Shown: piece by piece, positions 39,569-52,447 of the stretch | How positions within the stretch are numbered: the stretch's first letter is position 1 | Layout of the letters: every line of letters starts with the position of its first letter | NCBI GenBank assembly: GCA_001632425.1 | Contig: KV425560.1 | Location: forward strand, 195,062 to 259,061 | Source: Neolentinus lepideus HHB14362 ss-1 | Taxonomy: Eukaryota > Basidiomycota > Agaricomycetes > Gloeophyllales > Gloeophyllaceae | Direction of reading: 5' to 3' | Length of the DNA: 64,000 nt | The notes under the pieces: model-generated | Told to the model about the DNA's origin: nothing | Database searches by the model: none | Seen by the model: the letters and a program-made list of their open reading frames with translations, nothing else | Made by a program: the position numbers and the translations under genes

Positions 39569-40912
39569 CTACCACCCAAAAATAAAATCCGACACTTGTC
39601 CAATGAGTCCTTTGTTAGGTGAATCCTGCGTGGGTATCGCGGAAGGCAGACCGCCCAGCGACCCGGACACACCGTGTCCTTTCTTAAACGCAGAGGTCGA
39701 CGGCGCGAGTTTCAGTGGCGTGCCTATCGGTCGGGACAAGTCGATGCCGTGAGGTGAAGATGAGGGGTCCTTGTCGGGGGAGCCCTTGTGGCGCGGATCT
39801 GGGGTTTGGAACATGTTCATGCTGCGGACGCCACCCGCGCCTAGGAGGGATTCTGCGATGACTGGGTCCTACGTAGAATCAGACAATGTCAACACATGCA
39901 AGGAGCGGCCATTCTTTCGGACGTACAGCCCATTTGACACCAATCATCCAGCTTCCTGCGATGACCTCGCCGTTCTTCCTGATTGCGCGTAAAGCCTCGG
40001 GAGGGTTCTTGTACCCAATCTTGAAGCAATTCATAATTTCTGCATTCTGTTCGGGTTCTGTTGTTTCGCCCAGTGCCTTAAAATACTCTACGGAGGCGCT
40101 GTAGCAATCTGGCGGGTAGCCAAAGACGATGATGTAGAGAGGCGAGGTGGATGCGCGCGTGGATGGGCGTTGTTTGGGTGTCGATGGCGGGTCCACGAAT
40201 CTCTGGATGAAAGCACTGCTGTTAGTGCAGCAAGACGTAGAATTTGGAAGTCACCGACTCGTTCGAAGTTCATGCGTGCGGTCTTGGGATCAGGACCCTC
40301 GTTCGGGATGTCGAGAACAGATTGCATCGGTGGGCCCTCCTCATCGGGATACTTCTTGTCTCTTTTCAGCTTAAGTTGAGATGGAGTATAATGTCAGAAG
40401 CGATATCACTTACTTGTTGCTCTTGAACATGGAGTCAGCAATCGAGTTGGGGTCGTAATCGCGCTGAAGGATGTGGCTCAATTTGGCTTGCGTTGGGATG
40501 ACAGGGTAATCATATTCGCGGGCTTGTGTGGCCGCTTGTATCTGTGCAGGAAGTGAGTTCCTGTCTGCATCTGCATCAATGGTGCGTCGAACTGACTTCA
40601 GGAGGGGGTGCACACTTTGCACCTTCGGTCAGTGGCTGGATATACGAAAGAGAACAGATTACTCACCAACAAGTATCCCGTTTGATAAGGCACTCTGCCC
40701 TGTATAAACCCATCATTTAAGAATACTCATAATGGATTTCTGCTACGAACAAGGTTGGCCCATGTTGGACCTGGAAAGTTGGGCGTATCCTGCGCTCGGG
40801 CTGATGCGGTAAACGGGGAGTTATGCGAAGAGTATGTGAATGTGGACTTCGGACGCTCTTGACCGTAGTCGGTGCTGCGAGACGACGAGTGTCCATAGGA
40901 TGAAGAGTACAT
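39569..40912 (-). CDS. NUP53: Nucleoporin NUP53/NUP35 with RRM_Nup35 domain
   Basis: Structural nucleoporin of the inner ring, related to vertebrate NUP35 and yeast Nup53/Nup59. Start MYSSSYGHSSSRSTDYGQ, then a Ser/Thr-rich segment. Further exons: VQSVHPLLKSVRRTIDADADR...SMFKSNK, RDKKYPDEEGPPMQSVLDIPNEG, and the RRM-like MPPN domain LYIIVFGYPPDCYSASVEYFKAL...IMNCFKIGYKNPPEALRAIRKNGEVI...WMIGVKWA. The last exon (39820-39569) ends with a C-terminal amphipathic sequence GLIGQVSDFIFGW-stop. The C-terminal Phe/Trp helix matches the membrane-binding helix known in the family. Shares a 215-base divergent promoter with POL3. Confidence 0.92.
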
Positions 40913-41017
40913 GATGGAAGCCGCGTTTGATGATTATAATAAAGTGTAGAAGACAGTCGACAAGCAGTTCAATGATGTTTCCCACGAATACTAGTACGCG
41001 GTGCCAAATACGACCAA

Positions 41018-41052
41018 ACGCGTCTCGCTTAGCCGGTTTATTGATCGCGAAA
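41018..41052. promoter_or_regulatory. Candidate MCB and SCB boxes upstream of POL3
   Basis: ACGCGT at 41018-41023 is an exact MCB site. CGCGAAA at 41046-41052 matches the SCB form CRCGAAA. They lie about 76-110 bases before the POL3 start, in the region shared with NUP53. In yeasts these sites bind MBF and SBF and drive G1/S transcription of replication genes. The match is exact; the function is inferred. Confidence 0.5.
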
Positions 41053-41127
41053 CGCGCTTTAATCGTCGTGGCTGCGACCGGCTCTCTTATTACCTCGTAC
41101 TCCCCTCCGCGACCAGCAATAGTCACC

Positions 41128-44100
41128 ATGACTGCCGCACCAGCGATATCTACAAAGGAGAATCATCCACCTTCACGGTAACGGCTATATCCATATTATT
41201 TCGCGTTCGTTCCGTACTAAACACGTCATGAACAGACGCGCTCAGGATATCACTTTGGAGCCTGCAAACAAGAAGCGGAAGCTAGGCTCTTCAGGTTCCT
41301 CCTCGTCACAGCCTGTTCAGTCACAGCCTTCGTTCGCGGATGTGTTAGAAAAACTGAGAGAAGAGTCCGGTGCCCGGACTGGTGAGTAACAACTATCATC
41401 GCGAAAGACAAATAATCTAATCGTACTTTGTAGACGTCGAGGGCGGTGCTGATGAATGGGCGCGACCTGCTCTATCTCTGCTGAATGAGAGGACGGACAG
41501 CATCAGTGCGTGCCCGGCGCCGCTTTGCTGACTAACTGCTTATCGGCTGTCAGCCTTCCAGCAGATTGATATTGAGGAATCATTTGATTCGGAAAGCAAT
41601 GGAGTGTCGCTGCGGATGTACGGAGTGACAGAGGTAATAGCGCATTTGTCTGTCGTTGACCTCGACTCATGACCTTGCTTTACAGGCTGGCCACAGCGTT
41701 CTGGCACACGTAACAGGTTTCCTTCCATACTTCTACATTCCTGCTCCTCGAGGTTTCACGGATGACGACGTTGGGGCATTCCACACTTACTTGAATGTGA
41801 GTTATAATTCCTGAGGTTGCTTTGTGGCTTTTGACTGTCCATTAGCACCTAGCTGGCTTCGTACGCTCCGTAGAACTGATGAAAAAGCGCAGCTTGTGGG
41901 GATACAAAGGGGACGACTGGGTCGCATTCATTAAAATTACCGTCGCGAACCCGAAGAGCCTACCGAAAGTTCGAGATAAGTACCGCCGTGATTATCCGTG
42001 GATGCAAAGCCTGACGCTTTTTCTGGGCATCACGCGTCTTCGAGAGGGCAGAATGTACTTTCAGAGATTTCTTCTCTGGGCCGGTCTCCACATATGAGAG
42101 CAACATCGCCTATACTCTGCGGTTCATGATTGACACAAAGGTTGTGGGAATGAATTGGATTGAAGTCCCAGCGAGCAAATACAAACTCTTGAACGGAGAC
42201 GAAAAACGCTCGAACTGCCAGATTGAACTGAGGGTCAGGTGAGTAACCCTATTATGAGTCGCGCATCTTTATATTGAAGGCCGCTTAGATACGACAATTT
42301 CATCTCCCATGCACCTGATGGGCAGTGGTCCAAACTCGCTCCTTTTCGTATTCTCAGTTTCGATATCGAGTGCGCGGGGCGGAAGGGTATCTTCCCGGAA
42401 GCAGATATCGATCCCGTCATCCAGATCGCAAACATGGTCACTCGTCAGGGCGAAAGCAAACCTTTCGTCCGAAACGTCTTTACGTTGAATACATGTTCTA
42501 ATATCCTCGGATCACAAGTACTGTCTTTCGATGACGAGGGAAAGATGTTGCAAGCATGGAGGGACTTCGTGGACACCGTCGATCCGGATCTCGTTATTGG
42601 ATATAACACTGCGAACTTCGATTTGCCATATCTACTTGATAGGGCGAAGGTTCTGGATGTGAAGAACTTCCCGTTCCTCGGCAGACTAAAGAGTGAGACT
42701 TAACCATTACTGCCGACTTGTCACATTCTGATACCTACTTTCCAGATACGAAGACGCAAACGACCGATACGCACTTCTCCTCGAAAGCCTACGGTCAGCG
42801 CGATTCCAAGGAGACCGCAATGGACGGGCGACTGCAAATCGATCTCCTGCAATACATGCAACGAGAGTATAAACTGCGCAGCTACACGCTCAACTCAGTC
42901 TGTGCCCAGTTCCTTGGCGAGCAGAAGGAGGACGTGCATCACTCGGTTATTACGGAGCTGCAAAACGGCACCTCTGAGTCGAGGAGGCGTTTAGCTGTAT
43001 ACTGTCTCAAAGACGCGTATCTGCCGCAGAGGTTGATGGACAAGTTGATGTGTTTCGTTAACTTAACAGAGATGGCGCGTGTGACGGGTGTGCCGTTCAA
43101 CTACCTTTTGTCGAGGGGACAGTCTATCAAGGTGTTGTCACAATTATTCCGGAGAGCGAATGATGAGAATTATGTGGTCCCTGCTTTGAAAGGAGAAGGT
43201 GTGTTTCTACTATGATAGCCGTCATGCTGCGTGCTGAAGGTTTGCTATAGGCACGGATGAGCAGTACGAAGGTGCCACTGTCATCGAGCCGACGAAGGGG
43301 TATTATGATGTACCAATCGCCACGCTCGATTTCAGCTCATTGTATCCATCTATCATGATGGCTCACAACCTATGTTACACAACGCTCCTGGACAAAGCAA
43401 CCATCGATAGGCTGCAACTGGTCAAGGACGTGGATTACGTACAGACGCCTAATAATGGTATGCACCGTCGAGTAAACTAATGCGAACAGGGAAGTTGACA
43501 ATTATGTAGATTTCTTCGTCAAAGTTTCGAAACGGAAAGGGGTGTTGCCGAGTGTGCTCGAGGATCTCATCGCAGCGCGTAAACGAGCGAAAGCGGATTT
43601 GAAGAAGGAGACGGATCCTTTCAAGCGGGCCGTATTGGATGGTCGACAGCTTGCCTTGAAAGTAAGTGTAGTCTGGCGATTCTAGCCTACGCGGAGTGAT
43701 TCTTACCCATGTTTCGTAGATCAGCGCAAACTCCGTCTACGGGTTTACTGGTGCTACCATTGGAAAGCTGCCATGTTTGCCTATATCGTCTAGCGTCACT
43801 GCCTATGGTCGACAGATGATTGAAAAGACGAAACAGGAGGTTGAAGCGGAATACTCTATTGCCAATGGCCGTTCGCATGACGCGAAAGTCATTTACGGTG
43901 ACACTGACTCCGTTATGGTGAAGTTCGGTCCCTCGGATCTCAAGGAGGTCATGGCTCTGGGTCAGATAACTCTCGTAGATTCACTTTATATTGGAGCTAA
44001 CAGGACATATGGTGTATAGGGAGCGAAGCTGCGGATCTTGTGACGTCGAAGTTCATTAAACCCATCAAGTTGGAATTCGAAAAGGTGTATTTTCCGTACT

Positions 44101-45510
44101 TGCTGATCAGCAAGAAGCGCTATGCTGGGCTGTATTGGACGAAGCCAGAGAAGTATGATAAGATGGATTCGAAGGGTATTGAGGTGAGTACCTTGGGATA
44201 ATGATTCGCTACGCTATGCGGCTTACAAAGCCACCATCTTTTTGTAGACTGTGCGGCGAGATAATTGTCGTCTGGTGTCTACTGTCATCGAGACGTGCCT
44301 GCATAAGATGTTAATTGACCGCGATGTGAAGGGGGCCGAGGAGTAAGCACTATTGGCTGGTTTACAACTTTGAGACTCAATTTTTGTTCAGGTATGTGAA
44401 GCAGACGATCTCGGAACTCCTCCAAAATAAGGTTGACATGTCGCAACTGGTCATTACAAAGGCACTGTCTAAGCCGAGTAAGTCACACATTATCACCAAC
44501 ATCAGACTATCCCCGCTAACTCTTGCGATAGAATATGCAGCTAAGCAGGCGCACGTTGAGCTGGCTGAACGGATGAAACAACGAGATGCTGGTATGTGGG
44601 TCGAATGCTTCCTGAAGTCACCCCGTGCTAATGACCTATCTCCAAGGTTCTGCACCCAACCTTGGCGATCGTGTAGCTTATGTGATTGTAAAAGGCATCA
44701 AGGGTATGTAAGGTCTGAAAGCCCTGACTCGATAGTTGGTATTGATCCCTTCACAGGAGCTGCCGCATACGAAAAGTCTGAAGATCCTCTATACGTTCTT
44801 GAAAACAATATCCCCATTGATACAAAATACTATCTGGAGAATCAGTTATCGAAGCCTTTAATGCGTATATTCGAGCCCATTCTGGGCGAGAAGGCATCAT
44901 CCTTGCGTGAGTGCACAATGCGGAAATCTGCCCAGTCCTTTTTGACATACTCCTGCTACCGGAAGTCTCAGGAGGGCATACAAGAGCTATTCAAATTGCT
45001 ACGCCAACAGTTGGTGGCTTGATGAAGTTTGCCGTGAAGACCGTCACTTGTCTTGGCTGTAAGACACCTTTGCGAGCCAACAACAGCATCAAAGGTCTTG
45101 CTTACCCTAATTCACGTCGGAGGCACTCTGTTGACTTTGTACGCAGGTGGTGCTGTGTGCAAGAATTGCAAGCCCAGAATGGGAGAGCTGTATCAGAAAC
45201 AGGTATGACAGCTCTATCTTCAGATTAGAAAGCGTCAAATGACATATGACATAAGGTTACCACTACTTCTGAATTGCAAGTTCGATTTTCGCGTTTATGG
45301 ACCCAGTGCCAACGTTGTCAAGGGTCCTTGCATCAGGTGGGTTACTCTGGTCCATTCGGTCCTAGGACTCGTGACTAACGCTCTTTCAATTGACAGGATG
45401 TCTTGTGCACTAGCAAAGACTGCCCCATATTCTATATGCGGAAAAAGGCGCAGAAAGACGTCGAAGACTCGGAGGGTGTATTGGACCGTTTCCATGCGGA
45501 GGAGTGGTGA
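41128..45510 (+). CDS. POL3: DNA polymerase delta catalytic subunit
   Basis: Family B replicative polymerase for the lagging strand, with 3'-5' proofreading. Start [16 protein letters not shown]; about 20 short exons. Exonuclease motifs: Exo [10 protein letters not shown], Exo [14 protein letters not shown], Exo [15 protein letters not shown]. Polymerase motifs: [42 protein letters not shown], and the KKRYAGLYW element. The C terminus has CysA (CLGCKTPLR...CKNC) and CysB (from [13 protein letters not shown] to [14 protein letters not shown]), the latter binding an iron-sulfur cluster in the family. Ends RFHAEEW-stop at 45510. All catalytic aspartates are present. Confidence 0.96.
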
Positions 45511-47254
45511 TGTTGCCCGTGTCGGATTCTTAATTTATAAGCTATCGAGTGTACTGTTACATGTATTATATGTTGAATAGTCAGATCTGTATTAGAGCTC
45601 AATAATACTGTGTAGAATGTCGGTGACGAAATCGTCCGTGGTGAGATTGCACGCATGTGCTTTCCTGTGCTTTCGAATGAAGGCTTCGATGCCGGTGACT
45701 GCCGATGAGGCATATATTTGTTTGAAATCAACTCAGCCAATGCGATGTCTCGGTGAGGGCCATTCTCACGAGGTTCCAGGACGTCGATGCAGGTACCATT
45801 AGTACATCGGTCTCTTAATTTCCCTTGCAAGTCTGAGCATGTAGTCATCCGCGTCGACTTATGACTGTGCATGCGCCCTGCAGACGAAGCAACTCTCCTA
45901 ACTTGCGTTCCGACTCTCGTTCCCGCTCTCGTTCCTGCTCCGGGGTTTGCAGCTGGCAAAGTTCATTAGGGCGACAATGTTTGACTCGACAACTATGAGG
46001 AATAGAAACAATCGATGGAACGCGATTTCCTTGGTACAAGCGGTCGTGAGAAGTCAATGTGAGTCAGGTTCAATCGGCTCAGCAGTATCGTCCCTGTCTG
46101 ATCAAAATTACTTGTCGCGCTATAACTTGCTAACTTGAGTCCGTGTATGAGTCAAATTAGTTCGAAAAGTAACTTTGTGAACCGCCGTATCATCGGTATC
46201 CGCGTCGGGAACTTGAGCGCTTGAGCCTCGATCGAGGTATCAAAAAGCTTATTAGCGTCCCGGAGCTTAGTACGACGATTTAGCTTCTTCGACGCATTTA
46301 TCCCTGCTCCGCAGGCCCAACCTCAATGCGGTGCGCAAAATGATCTTCGGATGGTATCAAGATGTCCGATAGCTCATGCATACCCCTCATCTTGTGGGCA
46401 CGTTTGGATCACTCGGCTTTGGAAGCACCGTAGACACTTGGTTCTGGTGCGTTCTCTCACGCCATGCTCCACGCACGAAGGATAGACTTATAACTTGACT
46501 GCCATAACTACCCTCCTATGGTCAATGACCCGAAGTTATACCTTGGAGGTGGAGTATCACTGAATTACCTCGATGTTTCGTCACGTCCATCACAGAGAGC
46601 CCGCTACTGCGCATTGTTTCCGAATTCAGTGTTCCCTGTCTGTTCGCCCGTATCCCCTGATATGGTATTCAGAAGATGAGAGGTGATATGTGGCCATCAG
46701 TGTATCTTATCTCTTGACATGCGTCCTCTCCAAGATCTTAACCTCTTTCAGCTGTACCCTGTCGGCCTCATTCCAGATAAACCTTAGGTGCTCATGCTCA
46801 CCGCTCTCTAAACATAGGTTTCTCTTCTGTACGTTCCGGCGAAATCGCAACCCGCTGTCCTTCGATTTTGGTCCTCGTATTCGGTTATCAGCCTATCATG
46901 ACCCTATGTCCATCTTCTACCGCCTCACGTTGTCTCACTGCCTGACCTCTGTCAACCGAAAATAACGGGTCATCCGCACTAGTCCGTTATTTGTGCACAT
47001 GGTTCCCAACCCTCGTCGTGAGTTTTTCCTGTTCTCTCTCCCGTTCTGGTTTGCTTTTGTGCGGTCACAGAGCATCGGATGCTATGGATCGCCTCAGCAG
47101 ATAGAACTCATGGTATCTCACCCACATGTACAGTTTACGAGCGTCAAGGAGCTGCGAGAAGCTTGAGGCCACACTCGTTGCTTAAAAGCTTTCGTCGCAC
47201 TAATTTATCAAATGGTTGTTTCCCTCATTTTGGTCTCCCCGATCCTGTGCCACA
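45511..47254. other. Gene-poor 1.7-kb region
   Basis: The longest stretch in the window with no gene that I can support. Small plus-strand ORFs (46690-46965, 47079-47291) have no recognisable family. Near 45905-45940 an imprecise tandem of CTCGTTCC/CGCTCTCGTTCC units reads as an Arg/Glu repeat on the minus strand, but has no exon neighbours. No terminal inverted repeat or transposase frame was seen. The right part should contain the promoter of the GH16 gene. Confidence 0.45.
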
Positions 47255-48755
47255 ATGCAGCGTCCAGCATTCGCCGTCGCCCACTGTCTGACCCTGCTCC
47301 TGTTCGCCCAGAAGGTGCTGAGCGCGACGTATACCATCTCTGACTCCATCGTTGGCTCGGGCTTCGACAGCGCGTTCTCATATCAAGCTATTTCCGATCC
47401 CACTAACGGAAGAGTGTAAGGACGACCCGTTCGACCTCCGTACATCCGTTCTGACGAGAAGCCAGAAATTATGTAGACGAAGCTACCGCTCAAGCGGATA
47501 ATTTAACATATGCATCGGGCAATACTTTCATCTTACGTGCCGATGACACGACAACGTTGAGCTCGAGCGGGCCCGGGCGGAATTCTGTGCGACTGCAATC
47601 CAATAACCAGTACACAACTCATGTCGCAGTGTATGTCCAAGACATTTTCTCCCTTGAATACTCACTGCTTAATAGCTTCTTCGTTACCATGGCAGATTCG
47701 ATATCCGACACATGCCCCAAGGATGCGGGTAAGTCGGCTTCGCTGTAAATGTAGCCGGACACATTTCAATCTATTTTATAGAACGTGGCCTGCCGTATGG
47801 GAAGTTGGCGCCAACTGGCCGGATGAGGTATTTATTCGCTATAGTCATGATGCCACAACGAGCTAAAGCAGCACTATAGGGCGAAACAGATATTCTGGAG
47901 GGCGTGAACGATCAGGGTCCGGACCAGATCACGCTGCATACGAGCTCAGGTTTGTTTCCAGTAGTTGCGATACACGAGCTATCTTATCTATTCTATTTCA
48001 GGATGCACTATGCCTAGTTCGCGCTCCATGACAGGGTATCTTAGTTTCTCCTCGTGCTTGTACACATAGTGATGGCTCCATCCGTAGAACATCGTTAGGT
48101 ACCGACTGCTCTACGGCTGACACAAACAACGCCGGATGTGGTGTGCAGTCCACGGACGGAAGTAGCTATGGACCGACTTTCAACAATGATGGCGGTGGCT
48201 GGTACGTTTCTCACCTTAGAGCATGCATATCTGATAGCTCAAAACACTATCTCCTCATGACGTAGGTACGCCATGGAGCGGACAAGCACCTTCATCAAAG
48301 TGTGGTTCTGGTCGAGGAACAGCGGATCTGTACCAAGTGATGTCGAGAACGGCGCTTCATCGGTGAATACTGATAATTGGGTAAGTCGCCGTTGTTCTTG
48401 TCAAAATCAGCATGCTAACGTTGGATAATGAAGGGGACTCCCACTGCTTATTTCCCCGATACAGACTGCGACTTCTCTTCGCACTTTGGACCTCATAATA
48501 TAATCATTAACTTGACATTCTGTGAGTCCCTTGGTACCACATAGGAGTAGTGTACTAACTGGAACGGGCAGGTGGGGACTGGGCTGGTGCAGTCTATAGC
48601 TCAGACGGGTGTCCCGGGACATGTACGGGTGCGTTACTTCGTCGTCTACATCAAAGTTTGCTATAGTGATACTTCTCTCAGACTACGTTGACGACAATCC
48701 GTCTGCGTTTGCGAATGCATACTTCGACTTCGCTAGCATAAGAATATACGAATAG
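47255..48755 (+). CDS. Secreted GH16 endo-beta-1,3(4)-glucanase (laminarinase type)
   Basis: Extracellular glycoside hydrolase family 16 enzyme that cuts beta-1,3-linked glucans. Start MQRPAFAVAHCLTLLLFAQ with a signal peptide likely cut near VLSA. Short exons then give GFDSAFSYQAISDPTNGRV, NYVDEATAQADNLTYASGN, FDIRHMPQGCG, TWPAVWEVGANWPDE, and the catalytic GETDILEGVN (E-x-D-x-x-E, both Glu present). Further: WYAMERTSTFIKVWFWSRN, WGTPTAYFPDTDCDF and the C-terminal DYVDDNPSAFANAYFDFASIRIYE-stop. Close in plan to Phanerochaete Lam16A. Thr replaces the usual Ile/Val after the first catalytic Glu. Could act on fungal cell wall or plant beta-glucan. Confidence 0.93.
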
Positions 48756-49112
48756 GCTTTCTGGATACAACGGTAGACGTCGACGCTCAAAAATTCAAGC
48801 AGTATTATTGGTCCGAATCAATGATGCCGTTGCGGAATTCACGATCATTATTTGTCGCAAATTCTATGTCGCAGTCTCAATCTGCAGATATGATGTACCA
48901 TAGTCGCATATACCAAGCATTGTATCAATACTTGCATTTTTTTTAAGTCGCTATGCATCTCCAGTCAAGGTTTTGGCCCACTTCGGAATGTCCGAAGCCG
49001 AAGCATTGGTGCGTGAGATTTTGACGTGCGGGGCCACAGCACAGATTTTGACTTGCTATATATTTCCGACACTCATGCTCGAATGCGATAGATCTTGTAT
49101 AACGACCACCTC
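48756..49112. other. Intergenic between GH16 and PAT1
   Basis: 357 bases. It contains a T-rich run (TTTTTTTT near 48938) that may serve 3'-end formation, then the PAT1 promoter. Nothing else seen. Confidence 0.5.
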
Positions 49113-52100
49113 ATGTCTTTCTTCAGCTTTGAGTCTAACGATCTAGAGAAGGAGAAGCAGAGATACCTGACCGGCGAGGTTAAGGAAGAAGGCCTTACGG
49201 AGTACACATGGGGGGATAATAGTTATGATGGGCTTGGTGACGTCTTGCAGGAACGAGGAGACGAGTTGAATGATGAGACCTTCGGAGGCATTGGAGATGT
49301 TGGTGAGAGGGGCACAGACTCCTTGTGAGATGCTAAATGCAAACCATACTGCAGGCAAGGACTTCGATTTCACGAGACAAGTCCTGCCGGGCGACGTTCC
49401 TCTTGAATTGCGACAGACACCAGCTCTACAACATACTAATGGCCTGTCTCACGAGCGATCATTGTCTCCTCCGCAGAAGCACGCATATTGTACGAATGTC
49501 GCAGTACTGTGTCGTCGAGTTTTCATTGAATATCTCGTGCTTTATCTGTAGTGTCGCAATCCTCATCTTCTCTGCAGTCGATCTGGGACAACAAGTCTCC
49601 GTTCTCTGTTCTTCCGAAGATGGCTGCTAGCACGTCTCGCGTTGCCGATCATCATGCTCGACCAGTAACGACGCCGGATTTACTCTCTCAATCGCAATCA
49701 ACACACTCTACATTTTCTCCGTTTGCGGATAGCATACCCCTCCGGCATTCCCCTGCGCTTTCCCAAGAATCAAGTCTTCCTCTGGCAGGCTCTCAAATGG
49801 AAGGTAGAACTCTTCAGGAGATCGAAGCGGAAATGCGAGCAAGTGCTATGCGATCTCGTGAGGCCCCCCAGCTGCGGCAACAGCAACTTCTACAAGCCCA
49901 GGCTAGAACTCCTCCTCCCCGGCTCCATCCCCATGCTCAGTCGCCCCGATTCCATCAGCTACAGCAGCACATCTTGATCCAACAGCAGCAGCAGCAACAA
50001 CAGCAGCAACAGCAGTTGCAGGATTTGCAGGAGCAACTGCGAGTGGAGGAATTGGAGCGGCAACTCCGTGCCCAGCAGATTAGTCAGTTGCAGCAACAGC
50101 AGCAGCAGATGCTTCTCCGGCGACAGTCTCCATCCGGCCCAACCTTAGCTGAGATACAAGCCGCGCAACATCTAGCCCAATTACAGCAGGAGCAGCGCCG
50201 ACGTCAACATTCGCCGGCTCTCGACCAGCGGTATCACATGCCCCAGCCCTTGCAGGAGAGCGCGCAGTTTCTGCCACAAAACATCCAAATGCAGCAACGG
50301 TTGCTTGCAGAACTTGCACAAGCCGAGTTCATGCGTGACTACGGGACGCCTCAGACTCAAGAGGAGCAAGAAGCTCTTAGAGCAGAAGCTGTGCGCAAGA
50401 TCATGGAAGCTGAGCGTATGGAGGAGAAACGAAGACGAAAGGCTTCTAAAATAGCACACATGGTACGGCTTCTGGACAAGTTCAGAAGTCCGATCTGACC
50501 TACTCTTACTGCAGTCTCGGTACAACGACCTGATGACGCAGTCAGACAAGGATTTCATCACTAGAATACAAGTCTCTCAGCTCGTCACGCAAGATCCTTA
50601 CCTGGAGGACTGGTATTGCCAGACCTTGAGTCGTCTCAGACGTGCAAGGCAAGGTCTGCAGCCGGAAGAGCAGCGCGTGTTGACCTTCGATTCTGGTGTT
50701 GGAGTTGGCCTCGGAATGCCCGGTCAAAGGCCCAGTGGACGAAAATTGAGCGCAGTGCAGCGTATGGAGGCGCAGGTGGAACGCATCGTCAATAATGCCC
50801 GACAGCGAGAGAGAGAAAAGGGATTGCAGTGTACGTCGTTGTGGCGTCCGCGTGCTGGCCCATTGTTAACTTTCCTACTTAGCTCTCAACAGTCTTCAAG
50901 GTGCCTTAGGTAAAACGGCCGGCCGAAGTTACAAAGCTGCTCCTCGTCAACTGCTTCAAGTCGACTCAACTAAGCCGGCTGCCAACGGAGGCCATACTGA
51001 GGACGAATTCAAGGCGAGGCTTGGAGAACATGCCGCGAAAGAAGCTGCCAAATTAAGGAGGGGTGTTTTTGGCGAGGCCTATGACGTACGTAACGCATTA
51101 ATGTATTTCAGTTCTTATCTCACAACATAGTAGGAGGAACATAACTTCGTGAAACAGGATCCACTGACCCGACTAGAAGTGCTTGTTATCATTGAACATT
51201 TGTACGATTTGGTCTTGGAGGCGGATATATTTGTCGAGCGTCATGGTTTACTCGACGACGTCGAAGGACTGGATGAGCGGTTTGTATTGCCCGTCGCTCA
51301 TTCAACTAATTTTTAACGGAATTTTGTCGCAGGAAAGAGCACCGTGCCAAGTTAATCAATTCTATGTATGAAGGCTTGAAGATCAAGCTTCCTATTGAGA
51401 CCAGGTAAGCGTGAATAGTGCGGCTGCCAGATGATGCTACTAAGGGTTGTGCAGTAATCCTCATCCATTCATCTCTCTCCTGGGTCCAGTAAAAGGGAAA
51501 AGGCTTCTTTCTCGGATTGTGCCTTACCTTGAAGGAGAACATCTGTTGACTCTTCTCACGCTGTTCGTAACCTGCTTCCCTCAACTTGACGTAGTGACAA
51601 GGGCACCCATCCTCGATTCAATGGAAGATACACCAGAAAAGAGAGAGATTGAACGCCAAACGACCGCCTTTCAGGAGTTTGTCATGTCAATGAGCATGGT
51701 CCCTGTCTTCCACAAGGTTGAATTGCGAGTCTTGGCGGGCTTGCTAAGTTTCCTTCACGAGCGAGGCGAACTTGTGACAATTGCTCGAACAAAGGTGATC
51801 ATGACAGACTACATGATAGGTGAATACTGACTTGCATTCTTTTGATTAGCCGGGCCTGGATCTGCTCTGTTTATTCCTATCTAGGGCAGACAGTCTGATA
51901 CATGCATACGACACAGGTCCCGAGGCGCGGCCACCGCCCACAGTGGACAGCCTAACTACCTGGTGAGCTCCAAGACCTACCAGGCACATGCGTGTTCTCA
52001 CCGCTTTATCCTTTTCTTAGGCGAGTCATGTTTGACGGTATGTTCGACACTCTTACCCCTCATATACTGGATCTATTCCCATCCGAGCGTATCTTGCGTG

Positions 52101-52360
52101 CGCAAACTGGAGGGACCGCACAGATCCCGCCGGAGCAACTGGACACGACAGCATGGCAGTTCCTTGCCTCAGTAGGAGCTATGGCATCCCTCTCTCAACA
52201 GCAGACTCTTGTCACAGCTTTGCGTGAAAAGGTGTTGGACTTGGTCATCGGGGTGAAGAAAGGTTGGGTCGCTGACCCAGAAGAAAGGAACATGAAGATG
52301 AAGAACGTGAATATTTTCTTGCACGCCCTTCAATTAGATAGTTCTCAGATCACTGTGTAA
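49113..52360 (+). CDS. PAT1: Pat1 decapping activator
   Basis: Topoisomerase II-associated protein PAT1 family; links the Lsm1-7 ring, Dhh1 and the decapping complex in cytoplasmic P bodies. The start at 49113 reads MSFFSFESND, the usual MSFFGF-type N terminus; an upstream Met at 49095 is less likely. The N half is Gln/Pro-rich with a CAG/CAA run near 49980. After an intron the conserved block begins: SRYNDLMTQSDKDFITRIQVSQLVTQDPYLEDWY. Later exons hold GKTAGRSYKAAPRQLLQ, DPLTRLEVLVIIEHLYDLVL, KGKRLLSRIVPYLEGEHLLTLL, TIARTKPGLDLLCLFLSRADSLI and RVMFDGMFDTLTPHILDLFP. Ends SSQITV-stop at 52360. Confidence 0.94.
49980..50015 (+). repeat. CAG/CAA repeat, 12 glutamine codons
   Basis: Twelve glutamine codons in a row, with CAA interruptions, in PAT1. 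Shorter glutamine runs follow up to about 50110. The mixed codons suggest the glutamine is kept rather than a recent pure expansion. Confidence 0.9.
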
Positions 52361-52447
52361 ATTTCATTTTACTCCGCCTGTCTGGATTCTGTACAAGATG
52401 CAAACAAACTAGGAAAAAAGAACAACCGTGTCAAGCTTTTGAGGCAA

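Noticed and set aside
45900..45945. CTCGTTCC-type short tandem as a microsatellite or repeat protein
   Set aside because: Only three to four imprecise units; no gene context.
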